A stretch of DNA of 64,000 bases, taken from the NCBI GenBank assembly GCA_963830065.1, contig CAWHLA010000012.1, forward strand, positions 85,814 through 149,813. Reading direction: 5' to 3'. The stretch is from JACCZR01 sp963830065 (lineage in GTDB: Bacteria > Actinomycetota > Thermoleophilia > Solirubrobacterales > Thermoleophilaceae). The notes beneath the pieces were generated by a model. That model searched no databases. It was not told the origin of the DNA and worked only from the letters and a program-made list of their open reading frames with translations. The first letter of the stretch is position 1, and each line of letters starts with the position of its first letter. Below are positions 50,845 to 58,778 of the stretch, in pieces. Made by a program: the position numbers and the translations under genes.

Positions 50845-52491
50845 ATGGCCGCCACTCGCCCCACCACCGACGTAGACCGCTGGCGCCAGGAGACCTACGG
50901 GCGCAAGCCCGAGCGGGACGCGCTGTTCGCGACGATCTCCGGCGAGCCCGTCGAGCCGCTCTACACCGCCGACGACCTGCCCGACCCCGACGAGATCGGG
51001 CTGCCCGGCGAGTACCCCTACACGCGCGGGGTCTACCCGTCGATGTACCGGGGGCGGCTGTGGACGATGCGGCAGTTCGCGGGCTTCGGCACCGCCGAGG
51101 AGACCAACGAGCGCTTCCACTACCTGCTCAAGCACGGCCAGGGCGGCCTGTCGACCGCCTTCGACATGCCGTCGCTGATGGGCCACGACTCCGACCACCC
51201 CAAGAGCGAGGGGGAGGTGGGCCGCGAGGGCGTCGCGGTGGACACCCTCGACGACATGGAGACCCTGTTCGGGGGGATCGACCTGGGCGAGGTCACCACC
51301 TCGATGACCATCAACGCGCCCGCCGCGCTGATGCTGGCCTTCTACGTCGTCGCGGCGGAGAAGAAGGACATCCCGCCCGAGTCGCTGGGCGGGACGATCC
51401 AGACCGACATCCTCAAGGAGTACATCGCCCAGAAGGAGTGGTGCTTCCCGGTCGACCCGGCCATGCGGATGGTCACCGACATGGTCGAGTACTGCTCCGA
51501 GCACATGCCCCGCTGGCACCCGATCTCGATCTCGGGCTACCACATCCGCGAGGCGGGCTCGACCGCTCAGCAGGAGCTCGCCTTCACGCTCAAGGACGGG
51601 TTCACCTACGTGGAGGAGGCGATGGAGCGCGGCATCGACGTGGACGCCTTCGCCCCGCGGCTGTCGTTCTTCTTCAACGCGCACATCGACTTCCTCGAGG
51701 AGATCGCCAAGTACCGCGCCGCCCGGCGCATCTGGGCCCGAGAGATGCGCGAGACCTACGGCGCAAAGGACGAGCGCTCGCTGCTGATGCGCTGCCACGC
51801 GCAGACCGCGGGCGTGTCGCTGACAGCGCAGCAGCCGTTCAACAACGTGGTGCGCACCGCGCTCGAGGCGATGTCGGCCGTGCTCGGCGGCACCCAGTCG
51901 CTACACACCAACTCCTACGACGAGGCGCTGGCGCTGCCGACCGAGGAGGCCGTGCGGATTGCCCTCAGGACGCAGCAGATCATCGCCCACGAGTCGGGGG
52001 TGGCCAACACCATCGACCCGCTCGGCGGCTCCTACTTCGTCGAGCACCTCACCGACCGGATGGAGGAGGCGGCCTACGAGTACTTCCGCCGCATCGATGA
52101 GCTCGGCGGCATGGTCGAGGCGGTCAAGCAGGACTTCCCCCAGCGCGAGATCGCCGACGCCTCGTTCCAGTACCAGACCGAGGTGGACAAGGGCGATCGC
52201 ATCATCGTCGGGGTCAACGGGTTCAACGACTCCGACGAGGAGGGCATCCCGATCCTTCGCATCGACCCCGCCCTCGAGCGCAAGCAGATCGGCCGCGTCG
52301 AGGCCGTGAGGGGCCGCCGCGACACCGAGGCGGTCGAGTCGGCGCTGGCCGAGCTGCGCGAGGCCGCGGGCGGCGAGGGCAACCTGATGTACCCGCTGCT
52401 GGACTGCGCCCGGGCGCACTGCACCGAGGGCGAGATCGTCGAGTCCCTCCAGCAGGTGTTCGGCAGCTACACCGAGACGCCGGTCTTCTAG
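50845..52491 (+). CDS. Methylmalonyl-CoA mutase, catalytic (large) subunit
   Basis: 548 residues. TIM-barrel of acyl-CoA mutases: YPYTRGVYPSMYRGRLWTMRQFAGF, GLSTAFDMPSLMGHDSD, MTINAPAA, GTIQTDILKEYIAQKE, ISISGYHIREAG and HTNSYDEAL. Tyr in PSMY and Arg in PAMRM correspond to CoA-ester-specificity positions of methylmalonyl-CoA mutase, favouring methylmalonyl- over isobutyryl-CoA. The B12 domain is absent and encoded separately at 53977. Works in propionyl-CoA to succinyl-CoA conversion. Confidence 0.92.
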   Translation: MAATRPTTDVDRWRQETYGRKPERDALFATISGEPVEPLYTADDLPDPDEIGLPGEYPYTRGVYPSMYRGRLWTMRQFAGFGTAEETNERFHYLLKHGQGGLSTAFDMPSLMGHDSDHPKSEGEVGREGVAVDTLDDMETLFGGIDLGEVTTSMTINAPAALMLAFYVVAAEKKDIPPESLGGTIQTDILKEYIAQKEWCFPVDPAMRMVTDMVEYCSEHMPRWHPISISGYHIREAGSTAQQELAFTLKDGFTYVEEAMERGIDVDAFAPRLSFFFNAHIDFLEEIAKYRAARRIWAREMRETYGAKDERSLLMRCHAQTAGVSLTAQQPFNNVVRTALEAMSAVLGGTQSLHTNSYDEALALPTEEAVRIALRTQQIIAHESGVANTIDPLGGSYFVEHLTDRMEEAAYEYFRRIDELGGMVEAVKQDFPQREIADASFQYQTEVDKGDRIIVGVNGFNDSDEEGIPILRIDPALERKQIGRVEAVRGRRDTEAVESALAELREAAGGEGNLMYPLLDCARAHCTEGEIVESLQQVFGSYTETPVF

Positions 52492-52558
52492 CCCGCGTCG
52501 CCTACTGAGGCCGCCGAGCCAAGGCGGGCGCGGTCCGACGGGCCCTACCCCTCGCGAG

Positions 52559-52587
52559 AACTCGTCAGCCCGCTGACGAGTTTTTTT
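52559..52587. terminator. Intrinsic terminator, copy 3 of the conserved stem
   Basis: AACTCGTCAG, CCCG loop, CTGACGAGTT then a run of T. A perfect 10-base stem between convergent genes (mutase end 52491, glycoside hydrolase end 52612). Shares the CGTCAGCC..CTGACGA core with 7652 and 37207. Confidence 0.85.
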
Positions 52588-52611
52588 GAGCGCGTGCGCC
52601 GTGCAAGGGGA

Positions 52612-53937
52612 CTATCCGGCGCGGGCGGGCAATGAGTAGAGCGGCCGGCGGCCGCGCTGATCCCACCGCAGTCGCCAGGTGCCCCTGCCGATTCCCTCGC
52701 GGCGCACCACGCCGTCGGGGTCGGTGTCCAGGCAGCCGGTCTGCACCCATCGGTCGGTTTCGGCGCGGCGCTCGACACACACGAAGCGAACGCCCCGGCC
52801 GGGGCGCACCAGGCCCAGGCCGGTCCCTCGGCGGACCACGAAGGACACCGGGAACGAGAACAACGACGGCTTGGGTCGCCCGTCCGGCTGCTGGAGCCCG
52901 GTCTGGTAGAGGCCGTCGTCGGCGAGGTCGCGCAGCAGGAACTGCGCGTGCATGCGCACGTCGGGCCGGGCCAGCGCCTCGCCCACCGCTCCCTGCAGGT
53001 AGGCGGCCTGGCGGGCGGGGGAGACCCCGCGGCGTGAGTCGGGCGGGTCGGTCTCGTAGCCGAACTCGGTCACGTACACGTCGAGGCGCTCCTCGATACG
53101 GCCCCGGTCGGCGAGGGCGCCGAGCAGCCGCGACAGCCGCCCCAGGTCGGCCATCCCGACGCTGTCGGGATCGGGCAGCGACCGCGTGGGGGGCTGCTTG
53201 TGCATGTAGGGATGGATGGCGAAGCCGTCGGCCTTCAGCGGCTCGAAGTTCGAACACTCGGGACGCTCCAGCGGGCGCAGCCGGGAGTCCACGCAGGCCA
53301 TCTCGCGCAGGAAGAGCAACGGGCGGATGGCGTCGCGCGGACCGCGGCCGGGGCTGCCAATCGACGTCAGCCCGCCGAGCAGGACGCGGTTGTCCTCCGA
53401 CGCGTCCTTGATCGCCTCGTAGCCGAGCTGGTGCATGCGGCGATAGCGGTGGGCGGCCACCGGCACCCCGCCTGCCCACTGGGGCGTCAGGAAGACGGGA
53501 TGGTTCGGCTCGTTCCAGATCGTCCACAGGTGCACCTGTGGGTAGCGCTCGGCCAGCGCCTTCGCGAAGCCGGCGAGCTTCTCGGGGTCGGGAGATCGGG
53601 GACCGCCGGCCCAGCGCGGAGCAAAGAAGCCGACGTCGATCATCGGCCGCATGCCGCCCGCCACCACCGCCTTCACGGCGCGGTCGAGGTTGGACCAGTT
53701 GCGCGGGCCGTCCTCCTTCGGCGCGATTTGAGAGAAGGTCGCGTTGATGCGCACGCGGCCTATGCCGAGGGCCTTCAGCGTCCTGATCGTCCGGGGCAGC
53801 TCGGCCGGCCGGTGAAGCAGCAGGGCGTCGTCCTGGACGACGGTCTCGAACCGCGGCGCCCCATCGGCGGCCGACTCCTCGCCGCCGCATCCCGCCAGCG
53901 CCGCGGCCATCAACACGACCAGGGCGGCGCGGCGCAC
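52612..53937 (-). CDS. Lipoprotein glycoside hydrolase, clan GH-A-like
   Basis: 441 residues from GTG 53937. Signal with lipobox LAGC, then a TIM-barrel: acid/base Glu in LWTIWNEPNHP (NEP motif), nucleophile Glu in VYVTEFGYET, as in GH5/GH39-like enzymes. A C-terminal beta-rich part follows (LVRPGRGVRFVCVERR). Acts on an unknown glycan outside the cell, lipid-anchored. Inserted in opposite orientation between the two mutase subunit genes, 39 bases from the small-subunit start. Confidence 0.83.
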   Translation of the reverse strand: MRRAALVVLMAAALAGCGGEESAADGAPRFETVVQDDALLLHRPAELPRTIRTLKALGIGRVRINATFSQIAPKEDGPRNWSNLDRAVKAVVAGGMRPMIDVGFFAPRWAGGPRSPDPEKLAGFAKALAERYPQVHLWTIWNEPNHPVFLTPQWAGGVPVAAHRYRRMHQLGYEAIKDASEDNRVLLGGLTSIGSPGRGPRDAIRPLLFLREMACVDSRLRPLERPECSNFEPLKADGFAIHPYMHKQPPTRSLPDPDSVGMADLGRLSRLLGALADRGRIEERLDVYVTEFGYETDPPDSRRGVSPARQAAYLQGAVGEALARPDVRMHAQFLLRDLADDGLYQTGLQQPDGRPKPSLFSFPVSFVVRRGTGLGLVRPGRGVRFVCVERRAETDRWVQTGCLDTDPDGVVRREGIGRGTWRLRWDQRGRRPLYSLPARAG

Positions 53938-53976
53938 GGGTGTGAGGTTACGGCTCGGGGGTATCCTGCTCGCCGC

Positions 53977-54378
53977 ATGGCGGACTCGAGAAAGATCCGT
54001 GTGGTCGTGGCCAAGCCCGGCCTCGACGGACACGACCGAGGGGCGAAGATCATCGCCCGCGCCCTGCGCGACGCCGGGATGGAGGTCATCTACACCGGCC
54101 TCCACCAGACCCCCGAGCAGATCGTGGAAACGGTCCTCCAGGAGGACGCCAACGCCGTCGGACTCTCGATCCTCTCCGGCGCCCACATGACGCTGGTGCC
54201 CAAGATCGCCCGGCTACTCGAGGAGCAGAACGCCGAGGACGTGGTGCTGGTGGTGGGCGGCACGATCCCCAGCGACGACATCCCCGAGCTCAAGGAGCTC
54301 GGCGTGGCCGAGGTGTTCACCCCCGGCTCGTCGGTCCAGGAGATAGTCGACTACATCGAAGGCGCCGTCCCCGCCTAA
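53977..54378 (+). CDS. Methylmalonyl-CoA mutase, B12-binding (small) subunit
   Basis: 133 residues. Canonical cobalamin motifs: DGHDRG (His19, DxHxxG lower ligand), SILSG (SxL) and VVGGTIP (GG). Length and motifs match the stand-alone C-terminal domain of split mutases, and it should pair with the 50845 product. ATG 53977. Its end overlaps the convergent MarR gene by 4 bases. Confidence 0.92.
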   Translation: MADSRKIRVVVAKPGLDGHDRGAKIIARALRDAGMEVIYTGLHQTPEQIVETVLQEDANAVGLSILSGAHMTLVPKIARLLEEQNAEDVVLVVGGTIPSDDIPELKELGVAEVFTPGSSVQEIVDYIEGAVPA

Positions 54379-54809
54379 GCGGGCACGGTGGTGTGGCCGG
54401 TCACGGCCTCAAGCACCTCGCGCAGCGTCGCCACGGCGTCCTCGCCGAGGCGCTCGGCCCACTCGGCCTCGATCTCGCCCATGATCCGCACCCCGGTCTC
54501 GCGGGAGCGGGCCCCGCGCTCGGTCAGCCGGATCAGCTTGGCCCGCCCGTCGAGCGGATCGGCGATGCGCTCGACGTAGCCGAGGCGTTCGAGGTCGTCG
54601 GCCACCTCGCCCACCGCCTGCTTGGTGAACCCCGACTGCTCCGCCAGCACCGTGAGCCGCGTCCCGGCCGGCTGGATGAAGCGAAAGACGCAACCGTGCG
54701 CGGGCCGTATCTCGTCGTAGCCTTCCTCGTGCAGGCGCCTGTGCAGCTCGTTCACAACGAGCTCCTTGGCCTCGGCTAGAAGGGGGAGTAGTGGGCGCTG
54801 CTCGGACAA
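54375..54809 (-). CDS. MarR-family transcriptional regulator
   Basis: 144 residues from TTG 54809, preceded by AAGGAGA. Winged helix LTVLAEQSGFTKQAVGEVADDLERLGYVERIADPLDGRAKLIRLT has the MarR wing (DPxDGRAK). Divergent from an EmrB/QacA-type exporter with a perfect inverted repeat between; it most likely represses the exporter and itself until a drug-like ligand binds. Confidence 0.9.
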   Translation of the reverse strand: MSEQRPLLPLLAEAKELVVNELHRRLHEEGYDEIRPAHGCVFRFIQPAGTRLTVLAEQSGFTKQAVGEVADDLERLGYVERIADPLDGRAKLIRLTERGARSRETGVRIMGEIEAEWAERLGEDAVATLREVLEAVTGHTTVPA

Positions 54810-54832
54810 AGGTCAGGTCTCCTTATCAGGGA

Positions 54833-54852
54833 ACCTTACGGTCTGGTAAGGT
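54833..54852. promoter_or_regulatory. Candidate MarR operator
   Basis: ACCTTAC-N6-GTAAGGT, perfect 7-base arms, in the 84-base gap between the marR-like and MFS genes. It ends three bases before the proposed -35 of the MFS promoter and covers the likely promoter of the regulator, as expected for joint repression. Confidence 0.62.
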
Positions 54853-54855
54853 GCC

Positions 54856-54884
54856 TTGACCAAATTGTACCCCCGTCGTTAGGA
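54856..54884 (+). promoter_or_regulatory. Possible sigma-70-type promoter of the MFS gene
   Basis: TTGACC (54856-54861), 17 bases, then TTAGGA (54879-54884). The -35 is good, the -10 weak. A start site 6-7 bases on would fall at or just before ATG 54894, and no Shine-Dalgarno precedes that ATG, so the transcript may be leaderless. Confidence 0.35.
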
Positions 54885-54893
54885 CACGTCCAA

Positions 54894-56444
54894 ATGGCTC
54901 GGAAGTGGTGGACCCTCATAGCGGTGAGCGTGGCGACGATCATGCTCCTGCTCGACATCACCGTGGTCAACACGGCGCTGCCCGCGATCCAACGCGACCT
55001 CGAATCGTCGTTCACCGACCTCCAGTGGGTGGTTGACGCCTACGCGTTGACCCTTGCCGCTGTGGTGCTCACGGCCGGCTCGCTGGCCGACCGCCTGGGA
55101 CGCCGGCGGGTGTTCGCCTTCGGCCTGATCGTCTTCTCGGTCGCCTCGCTGCTGTGCGGCCTCGCGCCCGACCCGACCGCCCTGAACCTCGCCCGCGCCG
55201 TCCAGGGCATCGGCGGAGCGATCATGTTCGCGGTCTCACTGGCGCTGATCGCCCAGGAGTTCGCCGCGGGCCGTGAGCGCGGTGTGGCGATGGGCATCTA
55301 CGGCGGCTCGATCGGCGTGGCCGTCGCGATAGGCCCGCTGGTGGGCGGTGCAATCACCGACAGCCTCGGCTGGGAGTGGATCTTCTTCATCAACGTGCCG
55401 ATCGGCGCGGCCGCGCTGGCGGTCACCCAGCTCAAGCTGCGCGAGTCGCGCGACCCCGACGCCGACCGGATCGACTGGGGCGGCCTGGTCACGTTCAGCA
55501 GCTCCCTGTTCCTGCTGGTGCTGGCGCTGCTGCGCGGCAACGACGAGGGCTGGGGCAGCACGCTGATCGTGAGCCTGCTCGTGGGTGCCGCGGTGCTGAT
55601 GGCGGCCTTCATCGCCGTCGAGCGTCGCGTCGAGCAACCCATGCTGCCGCTCGACCTGTTCCGCCGCCGAGCGTTCACCGGCGTCCAACTCGCGGCGTTC
55701 GCCCTGTCGGGCTCGATGTTCGCGATGTTCCTCTACCTGACCCTGTTCATGCAGGGCTTCCTGGGGTTGGACCCACTGGAGGCGGGCGTTCGCTACCTCC
55801 CGATCACGGTCATCTCCTTCCTCGCCGCGCCGGTCGCAGGCGCGCTGCTGAGCAAGGTGCAGGCGCGCTACATGCTGGGCACCGGGCTGACCCTGACCGG
55901 CGTGGGCCTGTTGCTCATGGGCGGCCTCACCGGCGGCTCGGAGTGGACCACGCTGCTTCCCGGCTTCCTGGTGGCCGGCTTCGGCGTCGGGCTGCTGAAC
56001 CCCGTGATCGCCGACGTCGCGCTGTCGGTGGTCCCCAAGGAGCGAAGCGGCATGGCCTCGGGGATCAACGACACCTTCCGCCAGGTCGGGGTCGCCGTGG
56101 GCATCGCCGCCTGGGGAGCGATCTTCCTGGGCCGCGGCGCGTCCAAGGTCGAGGAGGTGGCGGCGGGCTCGCCGGCGGCGACGGGTGAGCGCCCGCGCCA
56201 GCTGGTGGAGGCGGTCTCGTCGGGCAATCTCGACTCCGCACTGGGCTCCGTGCCCGAGCAGGCCCGGGGCGCGGTGGCCACCGCCGCCCGCGAGGGCTTC
56301 CTCGCCGGGATGAACGACATCCTGATCGTGGCGGCGATCCTGTCGCTGGCCGGGGCCGTGCTGTCGCTACTGCTGGTCCGCGAGCGCGAGATCGAGCGCG
56401 ACGCCTTCCAGCCGGAGGTCGTGCCCGAGCCGGCCCCCGCGTAG
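54894..56444 (+). CDS. DHA2-family (EmrB/QacA) 14-helix MFS exporter
   Basis: 516 residues with about 14 hydrophobic helices. Start region VSVATIMLLLDITVVNTALPAIQRDL carries the DHA2 motif D1 (LDxTVVNxALP), then WVVDAYALTLAAVVLTAGSLADRLGRRRVF (motif A) and GIGGAIMFAVSLALI. Proton-driven export of hydrophobic compounds. Governed by the divergent MarR gene. A cytosolic tail follows the last helix. Confidence 0.92.
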   Translation: MARKWWTLIAVSVATIMLLLDITVVNTALPAIQRDLESSFTDLQWVVDAYALTLAAVVLTAGSLADRLGRRRVFAFGLIVFSVASLLCGLAPDPTALNLARAVQGIGGAIMFAVSLALIAQEFAAGRERGVAMGIYGGSIGVAVAIGPLVGGAITDSLGWEWIFFINVPIGAAALAVTQLKLRESRDPDADRIDWGGLVTFSSSLFLLVLALLRGNDEGWGSTLIVSLLVGAAVLMAAFIAVERRVEQPMLPLDLFRRRAFTGVQLAAFALSGSMFAMFLYLTLFMQGFLGLDPLEAGVRYLPITVISFLAAPVAGALLSKVQARYMLGTGLTLTGVGLLLMGGLTGGSEWTTLLPGFLVAGFGVGLLNPVIADVALSVVPKERSGMASGINDTFRQVGVAVGIAAWGAIFLGRGASKVEEVAAGSPAATGERPRQLVEAVSSGNLDSALGSVPEQARGAVATAAREGFLAGMNDILIVAAILSLAGAVLSLLLVREREIERDAFQPEVVPEPAPA

Positions 56445-56447
56445 GCG

Positions 56448-56927
56448 ATGGGCGAGCACACGCCCACGCTCTACGAGTGGGCCGGTGGCGGGTCGGCCAT
56501 CCGCCGGCTGATCGACGCGTTCTACGACCGCGTGGAGCAAGACGAGCTGATCTCGCCGTACTTCCCCGGCGGAGTCCACGAGGGCCACCGCGACCACGTG
56601 GCCGCCTGGTGGGCGGAAGTCTTCGGCGGGCCTTCCCGCTACAGCCAGGAGCTGGGCGGCTACGAGCACATGCTGGCCCGTCACCACAACCTCCGGATCA
56701 CGCCCGAGGCGCGCCATCGTTTCGTCGCGACGATGAGCGTCGCCGCCGACGATGCCGGGCTGCCCGACGACCCCGAGTTCCGCTCGGCGCTGCTTGCCTA
56801 CGCGGAATGGGGTACCAGGCTGGCGCTTCAGAACTCGCAGGAGGGGGCCGAGGCGGCGCCGCATGCCCCCGTTCCGCGCTGGGGCTGGGGCGAAGCTCCG
56901 CCCTACCGTCCGAAGGCCGCCGACTGA
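56448..56927 (+). CDS. Group II truncated haemoglobin (trHbO-like)
   Basis: 159 residues, 3 bases after the exporter stop. 2-on-2 globin: TLYEWAGGGSAIRRLIDAFYDRV, YFPGG, AAWWAEVFGG, proximal His in MLARHHNLRIT (about 79), and Trp in LLAYAEWGTRLAL (G8 position). A Pro-rich tail extends beyond the fold. Likely O2/NO/peroxide chemistry; the adjacent exporter may be co-transcribed. Confidence 0.88.
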   Translation: MGEHTPTLYEWAGGGSAIRRLIDAFYDRVEQDELISPYFPGGVHEGHRDHVAAWWAEVFGGPSRYSQELGGYEHMLARHHNLRITPEARHRFVATMSVAADDAGLPDDPEFRSALLAYAEWGTRLALQNSQEGAEAAPHAPVPRWGWGEAPPYRPKAAD

Positions 56928-57002
56928 TTCGTCAGTCAACCCGGTAGGATTGCGGCGCTCGCAACGGGCAGCCCGCCCGCAGAGAACCCTGAAGGAGCTC
57001 AC

Positions 57003-57797
57003 TTGAAGATCTGTGTCCTCGTCAAAGAGGTGCCTGACGCGGCCGTCGAGAAGCGCATGGACGAAAGCTCCATGCGGATCGACCGTTCGGGCGAGAAGAA
57101 CCTGAACCCGTTCGACACGCACGCCATCGAGGCCGCCATGCAGGTCAAGGAAGGCGGCGAAGTGGACGTCGAGGAGGTCGTGGCGGTGACCATGGGGCCG
57201 GAGTCGGCCTTCCGTGCGCTGCACAAGGCCGTCTCGCTGGGCGCCGACCGCTCGGTGCACCTGACCGACGAGGCCCTGGCGGGCTCGGACGTCTGCGCCA
57301 CCGGCTACGCCCTGGCCAAGGTGCTCGAGGCCGAGTCCCCCGACCTGGTCCTGCTGGGCCAGCAGTCGGACGACGGCGAGTGCTACACGATCGGCGCCGT
57401 GGTGGCCGAGCATCTGAAGATGCCCTCGCTCACCCAGGTGATCAAGATGGACGTGGCCGAGGGCAAGCTCACCTGTGAGCGCCAGGCCGAGTACGGCTAC
57501 GACACGGTCGAGGTGCAGCTGCCGGCCGTGATCTCCGTCGGCGACGCCATCAACGAGCCGCGCTACCCGTCGCTGAAGGCGATCATGGGCGCGAAGAAGA
57601 AGCCGCTGGAGACCAAGTCCACCGGCGACGCGAGCATCGAGGCCGACAAGGTCGGCGAGGGCGGCTCGCGCACGAAGGTCCTGGGCATCAACCCGCCGCC
57701 CGCCAAGGAGGCCGGGGAGATCATCGAGGACGAGGACACCGAGGAGACGGTCGAGAAGATCGTCGCCTGGATGGACGAAAGGAAGCTCCTGGCATGA
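57003..57797 (+). CDS. etfB: Electron transfer flavoprotein beta subunit
   Basis: 264 residues from TTG 57003 with GAAGGAG 5 bases before. MKICVLVKEVPD start, FDTHAIEAAM, VTMGPESAFRALHKAVSLGADR, and the C-terminal signature region INEPRYPSLKAIMGAKKKP. Binds AMP and, with the alpha subunit, FAD; accepts electrons from acyl-CoA dehydrogenases. ATGA overlap with etfA. Confidence 0.95.
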   Translation: MKICVLVKEVPDAAVEKRMDESSMRIDRSGEKNLNPFDTHAIEAAMQVKEGGEVDVEEVVAVTMGPESAFRALHKAVSLGADRSVHLTDEALAGSDVCATGYALAKVLEAESPDLVLLGQQSDDGECYTIGAVVAEHLKMPSLTQVIKMDVAEGKLTCERQAEYGYDTVEVQLPAVISVGDAINEPRYPSLKAIMGAKKKPLETKSTGDASIEADKVGEGGSRTKVLGINPPPAKEAGEIIEDEDTEETVEKIVAWMDERKLLA

Positions 57798-58774
57798 GCG
57801 GCATCCTGACCTACGCGCTCCACTACGAGGGCGCCTTCAACAAGAACTCGCTCGGCGCCGTCTCCGAGGGCGCCAAGCTGGCCAAGGAGATCGGCGGCGA
57901 GGCCGCGGTCGTGGTGGTCGGCGACAAGTCCGAGCTGACCGACGAGCTGTGCGGCTCGCTGGGCAAGTACGGCGCCACCAAGGTCTACCGGGCCGAGGCG
58001 CCCGAGGGCCTCGGCGCCCCGGTGGTCGACGCGATGGCCAAGGTCATCCAGGACGAGGGCTACTCCTACGCCCTGTTCGGCGGCGGCCTGCTGGGCTTCG
58101 AGATCGGCGCGGGCCTGACCGCCCGGCTGAACGCCGGCGTGACCATGGAGGTCACCGAGGTCCACGCGCAGGACGGCAAGCTCGTGGCCAAGCGGCCGAT
58201 CCTCCAGGACTCCGCCGTCGTCGACGTCGACTACGTGGGCGAGCCCGGTGTGATCATCGGCCGCCTGAACGCGTTCGACGCCGACGAGTCGGGCGACGGC
58301 ACGGCCGAGGTCGTGGACGTCGACGTCCAGCTCGAGGAGCACTCGACCAAGGCGACGATGGTCCAGCGCGGCGAGCAGCGCGGCGCCGACGTGAACATCG
58401 AGGACGCCGACATCCTCGTGGCCGGCGGCCGCGGGCTCGGCAAGGCCGAGGGCTTCGAGATGTGCGAGACCCTGGCCGAGGCCATGGGCGGCGCCGTCGC
58501 GGCGACCCGCGCAGTGGTCGACGCCGGCTGGTACCCGTACGCCGCGCAGATCGGCCAGACCGGCAAGACGGTCGCGCCGAAGCTGTACCTGGCGGCGGGC
58601 ATCTCGGGCGCCATCCAGCACAAGGTCGGCATGCAGGCCTCGGAGAACATCGTGGCGATCAACAAGGACCCGAACGCCCCGATCTTCGAGTTCTCCGACC
58701 TCGGCATCGTGGGCGATCTGAACAAGATCGTCCCCAAGCTCGCCGAGGCCGTGAAGGAGAAGAAGGGCGGCTAA
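57794..58774 (+). CDS. etfA: Electron transfer flavoprotein alpha subunit
   Basis: 326 residues. The C-terminal FAD domain shows AGGRGLGKAEGF, VAATRAVVDAGWYPYAAQIGQTGKTVAPKLYLAAGISGAIQHKVGM and INKDPNAPIFEFSDLGIVGDL. Typical ETF-alpha length. Passes electrons to the quinone oxidoreductase encoded 4 bases downstream. Confidence 0.96.
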   Translation: MSGILTYALHYEGAFNKNSLGAVSEGAKLAKEIGGEAAVVVVGDKSELTDELCGSLGKYGATKVYRAEAPEGLGAPVVDAMAKVIQDEGYSYALFGGGLLGFEIGAGLTARLNAGVTMEVTEVHAQDGKLVAKRPILQDSAVVDVDYVGEPGVIIGRLNAFDADESGDGTAEVVDVDVQLEEHSTKATMVQRGEQRGADVNIEDADILVAGGRGLGKAEGFEMCETLAEAMGGAVAATRAVVDAGWYPYAAQIGQTGKTVAPKLYLAAGISGAIQHKVGMQASENIVAINKDPNAPIFEFSDLGIVGDLNKIVPKLAEAVKEKKGG

Positions 58775-58778
58775 CGCG

